A stretch of 64,000 nucleotides of DNA from Bog-473 sp963719485 (GTDB lineage: Bacteria; Actinomycetota; Acidimicrobiia; Acidimicrobiales; RAAP-2). Shown piece by piece: positions 28,246 to 37,526 of this stretch (position 1 is its first letter; each line of letters opens with the position of its first letter). A program made the position numbers and the translations under genes. The notes beneath the pieces were generated by a model. The model had not been told where the DNA came from, did not search any database, and saw nothing but the letters and a program-made list of their open reading frames with translations. The stretch is from contig OY970387.1 of NCBI GenBank assembly GCA_963719485.1, positions 2,852,001 to 2,916,000 of the forward strand, given 5' to 3'.

Positions 28246-30849
28246 TCAGAGAATTCCGACCTCGCGGGCCCTCGAGATGGCCCGGTTGCGGTTGGCGACT
28301 CCGAGCTTGCGATAGATGTGAGCCATGTGGGTCTTGATCGTGTTCACCGAAACGTAGAACTGATCCGCCAGTTCGGTGTTCGTGAGGCGGCTCGGCAGGT
28401 ACGACAGGATCTCGAGTTCTCGGTCCGTCAATGCCTCCACAAGGTCACCTGTCCGCGACGGCGAGGCGAACGCCTGGGCCCGTCGGAGGACCCGCTCACG
28501 AAACGCAGAATGGGAGTCGGGCAGTTTGGAGACCATTCGCACGATCGTCGGGCCGAGGCGTACGAACGACTCAACCAACGTGTGCTCTTCCGCGATCGCC
28601 ATCGCTTCAGTGAGATGACGCGCGGCCCAATCAGTAGATCCGTGACTTTCCGCGAGCCACGCGGCCAGCAGAAGACCATCCACCGACGCCAGAGGTTGGG
28701 CGGAATCGGAGAAATCTGGGAACGCATCGACCAGCTTGCGTGCCAGGTCGTCGTCGCCGAGGGTCAGTGCCGTCGCCGTCCGCTCGAAAGCCACCGCCAA
28801 TGAATGCGAGGACCCTCCCCGAAGCAAGCGCTTGCCTTGCTCGGCTGATCCACCCAGGCGAAGAAGACGGCTCTTGAGCGCAAGGAGACGATCGGCCACG
28901 ACGGGAGGCGGTGGTGACCCCAGGTCGGATCTGGGCGAAAGGACGGTTGTCATCGCCTCCTCAGCTCTGCCATCCGCTTCCAACAGGAGCGCCTCCTCGA
29001 GGTGGCCGAACCACGAAAGTTGGTTTCGCTTGTTTGTTTCCGCCCGCACAATGCCTTCGTGGAGCGACACTGGCGCCCGGCCAGGCTCTCCCCGCTCGAT
29101 GGCCGCGAGTGAGGATGTGAGGTAGGCCTCAGCCACGGAGGGATGCGCCAACAAGCCGACTTCCTTCGCAATTGCCAGAGCCTCGTCGGACAGAGCGATA
29201 GCTCGTTCCGTGTTGCCCCGCCAGGCTTCGAGCAATCCGAGGGAGCCCAGGCCGCTGACCTTCCAAATCGGATAGGTCGCACCCTGGGTCGCCAATCCTT
29301 GGTCGAGCCAGTCCCGAGCCAGCTCGAGATCACCGCCTTGAAAGTGTGCCCGGCCACGTGACAGGACGGCCATTGTCTCGAGCGACTCCCGATGAGTCAG
29401 GTTCAAAATGACGGGGATGTGGGCGTCTCCGAGAACGGCCAGCTCATCGAGGACTCGGACAGCCATGTCGAGGGAGACCTCAGGACGGGGACGCCATTGG
29501 ACCATCGTCGCAAGAAACACCTGAGCGCATACGCGTTCACCTGCTGACGAACTTCGATCGGTTGCAACTCGTCCGAGAATGTCCTCCGCGCCTGCCGCCT
29601 GGCCTTCAACCCCCATCAGCATCCCAAGAAGGAGGCTGATGTCCGCCCTCTCCGCCCGAGCGGATTCCGGAACCCGAGAAATCCATCGAATGACGGTGGC
29701 CATTTCGCCTTTTTCGAAGACCTCGGATCCCCGGGCCATGATCACGTCGAGGGCATCGTCCCAGCTCCACGCGCGAAGGAGGTATTCGAGGCCGGAGCTC
29801 AGATCCCCACGTTCGAGGTGCCACGTCGCGGCCTGTTTGAGCAGGATCGCCTCAAGGTCAGGCTTCTCGGCTCGCAGCTTGAAGCGAAGTAAGTCCCGAA
29901 ACAGATGATGGAAGCGAAACCACAGGCGACGAGTGTCCAGAGGGACGAGGAACATCGACTCCCGCTCGAGCTGCTCGAGAACGAGTTGCGCGCGTGACTC
30001 GCCTGTAAGGAGGGTGACCAGGTCCGCACACATTGTGTCCAGTACCGAGACACGAAGCAGGAGCTCACGGCGATCACCCGGCTGGGCCAGAAGCACCTCG
30101 TCGCTGAGGTAGTCGGCGATGAGACGGTCGTCTCCGCTGAATTGGGTGATGAACTCGTCCGGATCGTCGAAGAGCCTGAGTGTCATTCCTGCGAGCTGCA
30201 GCCCTGCAGCCCATCCTTCGGTTCTGGCGACCAGCGTGGCCACCCGGTCGATTCCAAGAGATCGACCGGTGATGTGCTCGAGCAGCTCGGCAGAGTCGGT
30301 CTCGTCGAGGGCGAGGTCCGACTGGCGGATCTCTGTCAGCTGGTCCCGCACACGATGACGACTCCACGCAATGGGGAGATCCGTCCTCGTTGAAAGCACC
30401 AAATGAATATTCGGTGGAAGCAGATTGGCGAGACGACCCAGATCAGAGATGAGGACAGCGTTCGACAGATGATGGAGGTCGTCGAGGACGATGACCACTT
30501 CGGGGAGATCGCCCAACTGCGCCTCGAGAGCTTCGAGCAGGGGCCTTCCGAGTCCACCTCCGTGCAGCGGCGTGAGATCCGCGAGGTCGGCGAAATCCGA
30601 GTCGATGCCACTCAGCCCGAAGAGGAGTCTTTGGGCGAACCTCACCGGATCGTCGTCGTCGACGCCAACGTCCAGCCAGACAAAGGCCACCTCAGGATGA
30701 GTGGCGGCCCACTGAGCAAGCAGCACCGACTTTCCCGCTCCGGCCGGCGCAACGATCAGCGTCAGTGGGCGGACCAGCGCATCGTCCAGCCGTTTCCTGA
30801 GGGCGGGACGGTCGACGGCGCGTGCTGGCGCGACCGGTGGTGGAGTCAT
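28246..30849 (-). CDS. Large ATP-binding LuxR-family (LAL/MalT-type) transcriptional regulator
   Basis: An 867-residue STAND-type regulator. The N-terminal NTPase has Walker A APAGAGKS (34-41) and Walker B VVIVLDDLHHL (about 119-129), followed by the winged-helix region HHLFRDLLRFKLR. The middle is a long run of TPR-like helices (DLELARDWLDQGLA, AIALSDEALAIAKE), and the C-terminus is a LuxR HTH (LTDRELEILSYLPS then VSVNTIKTHMAHIYRKLGV). Such proteins switch on in response to a small ligand bound with ATP. Its ligand is unknown; the small proteins next to it and the TAGGGGG repeats upstream are likely parts of the circuit. ATG 30849 is chosen because MTPPPVAPARAVDRP is the usual start. Confidence 0.92.
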   Translation of the reverse strand: MTPPPVAPARAVDRPALRKRLDDALVRPLTLIVAPAGAGKSVLLAQWAATHPEVAFVWLDVGVDDDDPVRFAQRLLFGLSGIDSDFADLADLTPLHGGGLGRPLLEALEAQLGDLPEVVIVLDDLHHLSNAVLISDLGRLANLLPPNIHLVLSTRTDLPIAWSRHRVRDQLTEIRQSDLALDETDSAELLEHITGRSLGIDRVATLVARTEGWAAGLQLAGMTLRLFDDPDEFITQFSGDDRLIADYLSDEVLLAQPGDRRELLLRVSVLDTMCADLVTLLTGESRAQLVLEQLERESMFLVPLDTRRLWFRFHHLFRDLLRFKLRAEKPDLEAILLKQAATWHLERGDLSSGLEYLLRAWSWDDALDVIMARGSEVFEKGEMATVIRWISRVPESARAERADISLLLGMLMGVEGQAAGAEDILGRVATDRSSSAGERVCAQVFLATMVQWRPRPEVSLDMAVRVLDELAVLGDAHIPVILNLTHRESLETMAVLSRGRAHFQGGDLELARDWLDQGLATQGATYPIWKVSGLGSLGLLEAWRGNTERAIALSDEALAIAKEVGLLAHPSVAEAYLTSSLAAIERGEPGRAPVSLHEGIVRAETNKRNQLSWFGHLEEALLLEADGRAEEAMTTVLSPRSDLGSPPPPVVADRLLALKSRLLRLGGSAEQGKRLLRGGSSHSLAVAFERTATALTLGDDDLARKLVDAFPDFSDSAQPLASVDGLLLAAWLAESHGSTDWAARHLTEAMAIAEEHTLVESFVRLGPTIVRMVSKLPDSHSAFRERVLRRAQAFASPSRTGDLVEALTDRELEILSYLPSRLTNTELADQFYVSVNTIKTHMAHIYRKLGVANRNRAISRAREVGIL

Positions 30850-30937
30850 GAGTGAGCCCGTTCTCCCGCCCTCGATTTGTCTCAGCACTGTGGCACCGGG
30901 ATTGCGACTCCGGCAAGCCAACTTAGTGCTGGCGAAA

Positions 30938-30975
30938 CCCCCCTTTATCGATGGTAGGGGGCCTCAAATAGGGGG
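30938..30975. promoter_or_regulatory. TAGGGGG direct repeats with facing C-run upstream of the LAL regulator
   Basis: CCCCCCTTTA (from 30938) faces TAGGGGG (30955-30961), and a second TAGGGGG follows exactly 14 bases later (30969-30975). The element is about 90-125 bases upstream of the regulator start. A pair of direct sites plus an inverted one is what a LuxR-type regulator could bind, so autoregulation is likely but not shown. Confidence 0.4.
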
Positions 30976-31087
30976 TCACGCTGGGTCTCTGAGGAGATGC
31001 GCCATGATCAAGGCCTGGTTCACGTACGCGGCAGGGAGCGCGCTCACGCTCGCGGCGTCATCCCGAGCGGTTGCGATCCCCCCGACG

Positions 31088-31375
31088 TCACGTGTTCGGG
31101 GTGATCGTCGGTTCGGAGCAGGTCGGAGGGACCCCGCTGGCCGATGGCCCCGGCGGACCGATTGGTGCCTCGCCCAGTGCATTCACCGACACCAGCTCGA
31201 TGTTGAGGTCCTGCAGCACACGAAACAATCGGTAGAGCGCGTCCTGATCAGCACCATGCCCGACGAGGCGAGTACGTCCACCATCGACGTGAGCGGCTTC
31301 GAAGTCGCCAAATGTGGTGAGCAGGGCAGGACTCAGTCTTCCGCGCACGATCACCTCGAATCTATGGATTGGCAC
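31088..31375 (-). CDS. Small GRLSP/DLNIELVSV-family protein of unknown function (copy 1)
   Basis: A 95-residue protein starting at GTG 31375 with GAAGGA five bases upstream. Its core FEVIVRGRLSPALLTTF and RVLQDLNIELVSVN matches the gene at 32024 at roughly half of positions. Small proteins of this pattern are known to me from actinobacteria, often beside LuxR regulators, with no established function. The predicted order strand-helix-strand-helix-strand suggests a ferredoxin-like or ACT-like fold. The C-terminal 25 residues are Pro/Ser-rich and probably disordered. It faces the same way as the LAL regulator, starting about 525 bases upstream of it. Confidence 0.7.
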   Translation of the reverse strand: MPIHRFEVIVRGRLSPALLTTFGDFEAAHVDGGRTRLVGHGADQDALYRLFRVLQDLNIELVSVNALGEAPIGPPGPSASGVPPTCSEPTITPNT

Positions 31376-32023
31376 AGCGGTCCTTCATTGTCTCGGAATG
31401 TCCCAGGAACCATTCGTCCACGGTGCCCTGCGTCTTCGGGGCCTCATTTGGAGGCAACTGAAACCCCTCCGCCGTGACCAGGAGATCTGGCACGCGGTTC
31501 CCTGCAGAGGACTCGGCTGGACGTTCCCGGTTGCGGTGCGCCGATGGTCGACGACGTGGCACCGAATCGCTTCCGGGCAGGGGAAGAGAATAGAGAGAGC
31601 GGTTCGTTGCGTGGCGTCAGGGTGGAAATATTTACGGTCGGCTTATCGTCAGCGCTGGGTTCGAGAGGTTTGCCGTCGACGTAGGACTGCACCGATGGCG
31701 AGAGCGTCCCCCTCAGGGGTCAGCCGGCTTCGCTCCGGCTCTGAGCGCCTTCCCTCGAACTCAGTGTGGGTTGCGACGACAGACTCATCCCGTTCGGGCC
31801 GTGGCTCTCGACCCACGATCACCCTCCAGGGATGACGACATCCATATCCGTCCGCTCCACGATGAACGCGATGGATCTGCGACTGATCATGGGATCCGCC
31901 CGCTCGATGAACCCCGTCGGAGTGTGGGTGACCCGTGCCGGAGAGCCGGGGTGGGCCGGATGACGATCCATGAGCGTTGACGTCGCCTGAACCGCGGACT
32001 GTCACCTACGGGAGAAGGTCCTC
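31376..32023. other. 648-base stretch without a convincing gene; dense inverted repeats
   Basis: This lies between two divergently oriented paralogous small genes. Open frames here have no good ribosome-binding site and no recognisable domain. Visible structure: CCCC-TCA-GGGG (31709-31719) directly followed by AGCCGG-CTTCGCT-CCGGCT (31722-31740), and TTGACG at 31975-31980 that could be a -35 box for the gene at 32024. It may hold the promoters of both small genes or a decayed gene. Confidence 0.4.
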
Positions 32024-32293
32024 TTGAATGCCGGAAGCTTCGAAATCGTGGTGAAAGGACGGTTGAGTCCAACGTTGATCGCGGCAATGGAGGGATTCGA
32101 GGTCAGTCGATGCGAGTTCGGCTTGACCCACTTGATCGGATGGGTGCCGGATCAGGCCCGCTTGCACAGCACGCTGGAGATGCTCAGAGATCTCAACATT
32201 GAGCTCGTGTCCGTAAATCCAGCGGAGTCCCCGGAGCTGCCGACGGGTCGAGCCACGAGGAGCAGCACACCGAGCGGAGAGATGGATGCCTGA
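32024..32293 (+). CDS. Small GRLSP/DLNIELVSV-family protein of unknown function (copy 2)
   Basis: An 89-residue paralogue of the protein encoded at 31088-31375, with the same core: FEIVVKGRLSPTLIAAM, then LRDLNIELVSVNP. The start is TTG 32024, with GGAGAAGG five bases upstream. The last 20 residues are again Ser/Thr/Pro-rich. The two copies point away from each other, so they may be controlled from the shared 648-base region. No enzyme motif is seen; sensing or interaction with the LAL regulator is a guess from position only. Confidence 0.7.
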   Translation: MNAGSFEIVVKGRLSPTLIAAMEGFEVSRCEFGLTHLIGWVPDQARLHSTLEMLRDLNIELVSVNPAESPELPTGRATRSSTPSGEMDA

Positions 32294-32491
32294 CTCGATC
32301 GACCGGTTCGTCCTGCCCCTCAACAATCCTCCCTGATCTGTCCTGAGGATCGCCGCAGCGTTGCATTTGTCCGTCAATAGCCCAGACGTACGTGTTCCGG
32401 ACGGGAGGCCCGTGCCCGGCTGCAAGACCCTAGGAGAGTCACAACACGATCCGAGGGGCCCCGGCGTGCTCGTGGACGATTCGGTCGCCAC

Positions 32492-34234
32492 GTGACGATC
32501 ATCGAAAGGCGTGCGTCAGGGTCCCCGGACGGGACAACGGACCCCGCTCCAACCCCTCGGCGCCGGTCCGGTCCCGTGGACCCCCGACTCCTGCACTACG
32601 CACGGAGAACTCGCCGCTACCTCGTCTTGACAATCGTGCTCGGCGGCGTGACCGCGGCTCTGGTGCTGGCTCAAGCGTGGCTGATCGCGAACACCATTTC
32701 CGATGTCGTCGTCCACCATCAGCGCATGGCGCACGTTCGCACGTTGGTCGTCCTCCTGGCCATCGTGATCCTCGGGCGCGCACTGGTCGCCTGGCTCGGA
32801 GAACGTGCGGCACAACGCGCCTCGGCGACCGCCAAGTCGGACCTGCGAACCGCCCTGGTGGAGCGGATCGTCCAACTCGGACCCGCCGGCATCGACCGCG
32901 AACACTCCGGCCGACTTGTGGTGCTGTCAACCAGTGGCATCGACGCCCTGGACAGCTACTTCTCCCGGTACCTCCCGCAGCTGTTTCTGGCCGTCATCGT
33001 CCCGATCACCGTGATCGTCGTGATGGTGGGGGCCGACTGGATATCGTCGCTGATCATTGCCGTCACGGTCCCGCTGATCCCGCTGTTCATGGGCCTCGTG
33101 GGCGCCTCGACGAAGGTTCGGATGCGACGCCAGGCCCGTCTGCTCCAACGCCTGGCCGGCCACTTCCTCGACGTGGTGGCCGGCCTCCCGACTCTCAAGG
33201 TCTTCGGCCGGGCCAAGGCCCAGGTTGCCGCTGTCCGCGACATCACGAACCGCTATCGCACCGCCACCATGGCCACGCTGAAGGTGGCGTTCCTCTCGTC
33301 CCTGATTCTCGAACTGCTGGCCACCTTCTCCGTGGCGCTCGTGGCGGTGGCGGTCGGCCTTCGGCTGCTCGGTGGCCATGTCAGCTTCGCCACCGCGCTG
33401 TTCGTGCTCATCCTCGCCCCCGAGGCGTACCTGCCGCTCCGCCTCCTCGGGACGAACTACCACGCCAGTGCCGAGGGGATGAAGGCGGCCGAGGACGTCT
33501 TCGAGGTGCTGGACCGACCGGTACCGATTCGCGGCGGCCGTCGCGACGTTCCCGACCCGTCGACCTCCTCGCTGCAGGTCCACCAGCTCGAGGTCCGCTA
33601 CCCGGACCGCACGCTCCCCGCCCTCCGCGACCTCTCCCTCTCCGTCGAGCCCGGGGCAGTGGTGGCCATTGCCGGACCCAGTGGCTGCGGCAAGTCCACC
33701 CTTCTCGGTGTCCTGCTCGGGCTGGTTGCCGCCTCGCGTGGCTCGGTCTCCGTCGGCGGCGTCGATCTGGCCGACCTCGACCCCGATGTGTGGAGATCCC
33801 GGGTGGCCTGGGTTCCGCAGCGTCCGCACCTTTTCGCCCGCTCCATTGCCGACAACGTGCGCCTCGGCCGTCCCGATGCCACCGACCACGAGGTTCGCGC
33901 CGCCGTTGCCGATGCCGGCCTCGACGACGTGGTGGCCGGACTGCCCGACGGGCTCGCGACCGTGCTGGGCACCGAGGGCGCCGGCCTGTCGGCGGGGGAG
34001 CGGCAGCGGGTGGCCCTGGCGCGGGCGTTCCTGCGGGATGCGCCCCTCCTTCTCCTCGACGAGCCCACCGCCAATCTCGACGGCGCGACCGAGGAGAGCG
34101 TGTTGTCCGCCGTCGGGCGCCTCATGGTCGGTCGCACGGTCGTGATGGCGGCCCACCGGCCCTCCCTGTTGGCCATGAGCGACCGCGTGGTCCGACTGCG
34201 ACCGCCCGTCGAGGGCGCTGCGGTGGCGTCGTGA
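32492..34234 (+). CDS. cydD: Thiol reductant ABC exporter subunit CydD
   Basis: A 580-residue half-transporter that, with CydC, exports cysteine/glutathione-type thiols (or heme-linked reductant) needed to assemble cytochrome bd. Six membrane segments fill residues 40-320, with HSGRLVVLSTSGIDALDSYF as the family's cytoplasmic signature. The nucleotide-binding domain has Walker A GPSGCGKST, signature LSAGERQRVALARAF, and Walker B LLLLDEPTANLD. The start is GTG 32492 without an obvious ribosome-binding site. It overlaps cydC by GTGA and opens the operon cydD-cydC-cydA-cydB, which is the reverse of the common cydA-B-D-C arrangement. Confidence 0.93.
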   Translation: MTIIERRASGSPDGTTDPAPTPRRRSGPVDPRLLHYARRTRRYLVLTIVLGGVTAALVLAQAWLIANTISDVVVHHQRMAHVRTLVVLLAIVILGRALVAWLGERAAQRASATAKSDLRTALVERIVQLGPAGIDREHSGRLVVLSTSGIDALDSYFSRYLPQLFLAVIVPITVIVVMVGADWISSLIIAVTVPLIPLFMGLVGASTKVRMRRQARLLQRLAGHFLDVVAGLPTLKVFGRAKAQVAAVRDITNRYRTATMATLKVAFLSSLILELLATFSVALVAVAVGLRLLGGHVSFATALFVLILAPEAYLPLRLLGTNYHASAEGMKAAEDVFEVLDRPVPIRGGRRDVPDPSTSSLQVHQLEVRYPDRTLPALRDLSLSVEPGAVVAIAGPSGCGKSTLLGVLLGLVAASRGSVSVGGVDLADLDPDVWRSRVAWVPQRPHLFARSIADNVRLGRPDATDHEVRAAVADAGLDDVVAGLPDGLATVLGTEGAGLSAGERQRVALARAFLRDAPLLLLDEPTANLDGATEESVLSAVGRLMVGRTVVMAAHRPSLLAMSDRVVRLRPPVEGAAVAS

Positions 34235-36087
34235 TCCATCCCGAGGCGGACAGGGACGCGCCCGTCGAGCGCGCCCCGGTGGGGAGGACCCTGGCCGTCG
34301 CCCGTCCGGCGTGGCGCCGCGTGATCCTCGCGACGCTCCTCGGCGCGGGCGCCATCGCGGCGGACATCGGTCTCCTGGGCACGGCGGCCTGGTTGATCTC
34401 GAAGGCCGCGCAGCACCCGAACGAGGCCACCCTGGCGGTGGCGATCGTGGCGGTGCAGTTCTTCGGGTTGTCCCGTGGGTTCTTGCGGCACGAGGAGCGC
34501 CTGGTCGGCCACGATGCCGCTTTCCGGCTCCTCGCCGACCTCCGGGTGCGGGTGTACGAACGGCTCGAGCGGTTGGCACCCTCGGGCCTGCCCACATTCA
34601 GGCGCGGTGACCTCCTGGCCCGCATGGTCCAGGACGTCGACTCCATGCAGGACCTGGTTCTCCGGGTGGTGCCACCCTTCGGCATCGCCTTCGTCGTGGG
34701 GGTCGCGACCGTCGTCCTGCTGTGGTGGCTGCTGCCGGCCGCCGCAGTGATCCTGGCCGTGTCCCTGGTCCTGGCGGCCACGGTCGTCCCGTGGCTCACC
34801 GGGGTTCTTGCGCGGCGCCGCGAGACGCGGTTCGCCGCCGTGCGGGGTGACCTCGGGGCGGCCATGGTCGACCTGACCGAGGGCGCGGCGGAACTCATCG
34901 CCTTCGGCGCGGCCGATGCGCATATCCGGACTATCCGGGACCAGGACGCGGAACTGACCGCCATTGCTTCGGCCTCGGCCGGAACCACCGGAATCGGGTT
35001 GGCGTTGACCACGCTCCTGGCCGGGTTGGCCTGTTGGGGCTGCCTCATGGTCGGCATCCCCGCCGTGCTGTCGGGTCGACTCGGCGGCACGGAGTTGGCC
35101 GTCATCACGCTCATCCCACTGGCCTCCTTCGAACTGGTCGTCGGTCTTCCGGTGGCCACCCAAGCTCTGCAGCGCGTGCGTCAGGCCGCGGCGCGCGTCT
35201 TCGAGGTCCTCGACACGCCGGCTCCCATCCTCGGTCCCGAGCCGGCCATCCCGCTCCCCGGGCCGCCCTACGACGTGGAGGTGGAGTCGGCGTGGGCGAG
35301 CTACCCGGGTGCGGCGGCCCCCGCACTTGTCGACGTGGACCTCATCCTTTCCGCCGGGCGCCGCGTGGCGATCGTGGGACCGAGTGGAGCGGGCAAGTCG
35401 ACGCTGGCCGCGATCCTCGTCGGCTTCCTGCCGTGTCGGGCCGGCTCCATCACGTTGTCCGGCGTACCGGCGGAGCAGTTATCCGGCGACGACCTCCGCA
35501 CCGTGGTCGGGCTGGTCGGACAGGACGCCTACCTCTTCGACACCACGCTGGCCGACAATCTGCGCGTCGGAAGGCGTGACGCCACCGACGATGAGCTGCG
35601 CGACGTGCTCGACCGGGTCGGGATGGCGGCCTGGCTCGCCGATCTCCCCGAGGGGCTGGGGACCGAGGTGGGGTCGCACGGGGCCCGGCTGTCCGGAGGC
35701 CAGCGTCAGCGGGTGGCCGTGGCCCGTGCCCTGCTGGCCGACTTCCCGGTTCTCGTGCTCGACGAGCCGACCGAGCACCTCGAACCTGCCGCCGCTGACG
35801 CGCTCACGGCAGATCTCTTGGACGTGACCTGCGGGCGCTCACTCGTCCTCATCACCCACCGTCTGGCCGGGCTCGAGTCCGTGGACGAGATCGTCGTCAT
35901 GGAGCACGGTCGGGTGGTCCAACGAGGATCCCACGACGAGCTGCTCGACCAGGCGGGCCGCTACTCCGACCTCTGGTGGGAGGAGATGAGGACCGAGCGC
36001 CACGCCCGGATGCCCGAAGATGGCCAGCCACCACCGACGACCGCCCACCGCCGGGTCGCACTGAACGACGGGAGTTTCACCTCATGA
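34231..36087 (+). CDS. cydC: Thiol reductant ABC exporter subunit CydC
   Basis: A 618-residue partner of CydD, with a membrane domain (LLGTAAWLISKAAQHP, FGLSRGFLRHEERLVGHDAAF are typical of CydC) and an ATPase domain: Walker A GPSGAGKST, signature LSGGQRQRVAVARAL, Walker B VLVLDEPTEHLEP. The start is GTG 34231, forming a GTGA overlap with the cydD stop; the open frame upstream lies inside cydD and is not coding. The C-terminal tail overlaps the cydA start by ATGA, so three genes are translationally coupled in a row. Confidence 0.93.
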   Translation: MIHPEADRDAPVERAPVGRTLAVARPAWRRVILATLLGAGAIAADIGLLGTAAWLISKAAQHPNEATLAVAIVAVQFFGLSRGFLRHEERLVGHDAAFRLLADLRVRVYERLERLAPSGLPTFRRGDLLARMVQDVDSMQDLVLRVVPPFGIAFVVGVATVVLLWWLLPAAAVILAVSLVLAATVVPWLTGVLARRRETRFAAVRGDLGAAMVDLTEGAAELIAFGAADAHIRTIRDQDAELTAIASASAGTTGIGLALTTLLAGLACWGCLMVGIPAVLSGRLGGTELAVITLIPLASFELVVGLPVATQALQRVRQAAARVFEVLDTPAPILGPEPAIPLPGPPYDVEVESAWASYPGAAAPALVDVDLILSAGRRVAIVGPSGAGKSTLAAILVGFLPCRAGSITLSGVPAEQLSGDDLRTVVGLVGQDAYLFDTTLADNLRVGRRDATDDELRDVLDRVGMAAWLADLPEGLGTEVGSHGARLSGGQRQRVAVARALLADFPVLVLDEPTEHLEPAAADALTADLLDVTCGRSLVLITHRLAGLESVDEIVVMEHGRVVQRGSHDELLDQAGRYSDLWWEEMRTERHARMPEDGQPPPTTAHRRVALNDGSFTS

Positions 36088-37517
36088 CGACTGACCTCGC
36101 CAGGTGGCAATTCGCCACGACCAGCATCTACCACTTCCTGTTCGTGCCGGTCACCATCGGCCTGGCTTTCCTGGTGGCGTTGCTCCAGACGACTTGGTAC
36201 AGGAACGACAACCCGACCTTCAAACGGCTCACCAAGTTCTTCGGGACCCTGCTTCTGATCAACGTGGCCGTCGGCGTGGTGACCGGCCTGGTCCAGGAGT
36301 TCGAGTTCGGCATGAACTGGTCGAACTATTCCCGCTTCGTCGGCAACATCTTCGGCGGTCCATTGGCCATGGAGGGTCTGGCGGCCTTCTTCCTCGAGTC
36401 GACGTTCCTGGGCATCTGGATCTTCGGCTGGGATCGCCTCTCGAGGAAGCTCCACCTGGCCTGCATCTGGCTCGTGGCGGGAGCCTCCATGCTGTCGGCC
36501 CTGTTCATCATGGCGGCCAATTCGTGGATGCAACACCCGGTCGGCTACATGATGAACTCCCAGCACCAGCCCCAGCTCACCAACATCTGGGCCCTCTTCA
36601 CCAATCCGGTGTTCCTCTGGGCCTACCCGCACGTGATCCTGGCCTCGCTGGTGACGGGCTCCATCATCATGCTGGCCTTCTCGGCCTGGCACATCCGGCG
36701 CCAGAGCTCCGTCACCGCATTCCGCCGGACCGCGATCATCTCGCTCGCTGTCCTCGCCCCGGCCATCTTCGTCAACATGTTCATTGGGAGCGAGCTGGGC
36801 GTGGTCGAGGGCAAGTACCAGCCGATGAAGATCGCCGCCGCCGAGGCGCTGTGGAACACGTGCCCGTCCCACTGTCCCTTCTCCTTGGTGCAGATCGGCG
36901 GCGGGATCAACGACGAGACCCCCACCCAGATCATCGAGATCCCCGACCTCTTGTCGATCCTCGCCACCAATCACCCGGACGGCGAGGTGCAGGGGATGAA
37001 CAACCTGCAGGCCCAGTACGTGAAGCAGTACGGGCCGGGCAACTACATCCCCAACGTCTTCATCCAGTACTGGGGGATGCGGGTCATGGCCTACATCGCC
37101 GCGTTGATCGCGCTGTTCGCGTTGTGGGGTCTCTGGCTCATCCGCCGCAAGACGCTCGGCAAAGCCAAGTGGTTTCTCCTGATCGCTCCGTGGTTCGCCA
37201 TCGCCCCGTTCCTCATGAACACGGCCGGATGGCTACTGACCGAGAGCGGCCGACAACCGTGGATCGTGCAAGGCCTGATGAAGACGTCGCAGGCTGCGTC
37301 GCCCTCGGTGACGTCCACCGACATCTGGATCAGCCTGACCGTCTTCGTGCTCCTGTACCTCTCGCTGGGCGTCGCCGACACCTATCTGATGATCCACTAC
37401 GGCCGTCAGGAGTTGGAACCGAGCTCGGAGGAAACCGGCGGCGACGGTGGCCCCGACGCCGGGAGCAGCACCACGGACGAGTCCGAAGACGACCGGGTCC
37501 CGGCCCTCATCTACTAG
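36084..37517 (+). CDS. cydA: Cytochrome bd ubiquinol oxidase subunit I
   Basis: A 477-residue membrane subunit holding the hemes of the high-affinity quinol oxidase, reducing oxygen to water without pumping protons. Heme ligands and proton-path residues are recognisable: His17 in SIYHFLFVP, the Glu in MEGLAAFFLESTFLGIWIFGW, the His in WAYPHVILAS, and the Met in YWGMRVMAY; the Q-loop end GRQPWIVQG is also present. About nine membrane segments. The Q-loop is the short form usual in actinobacteria. It begins in an ATGA overlap with cydC and is followed 9 bases later by cydB. Confidence 0.95.
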   Translation: MTTDLARWQFATTSIYHFLFVPVTIGLAFLVALLQTTWYRNDNPTFKRLTKFFGTLLLINVAVGVVTGLVQEFEFGMNWSNYSRFVGNIFGGPLAMEGLAAFFLESTFLGIWIFGWDRLSRKLHLACIWLVAGASMLSALFIMAANSWMQHPVGYMMNSQHQPQLTNIWALFTNPVFLWAYPHVILASLVTGSIIMLAFSAWHIRRQSSVTAFRRTAIISLAVLAPAIFVNMFIGSELGVVEGKYQPMKIAAAEALWNTCPSHCPFSLVQIGGGINDETPTQIIEIPDLLSILATNHPDGEVQGMNNLQAQYVKQYGPGNYIPNVFIQYWGMRVMAYIAALIALFALWGLWLIRRKTLGKAKWFLLIAPWFAIAPFLMNTAGWLLTESGRQPWIVQGLMKTSQAASPSVTSTDIWISLTVFVLLYLSLGVADTYLMIHYGRQELEPSSEETGGDGGPDAGSSTTDESEDDRVPALIY

Positions 37518-37526
37518 GAGACGACA

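Noticed and set aside
31004..31477. Plus-strand frame starting MIKAWFTYAAGSALTLAASS with a good GAGGAG site
   Set aside because: The start looks like a signal peptide, but after about 30 residues it runs antisense through the paralogous small gene with no coding character. At most it is a truncated gene.
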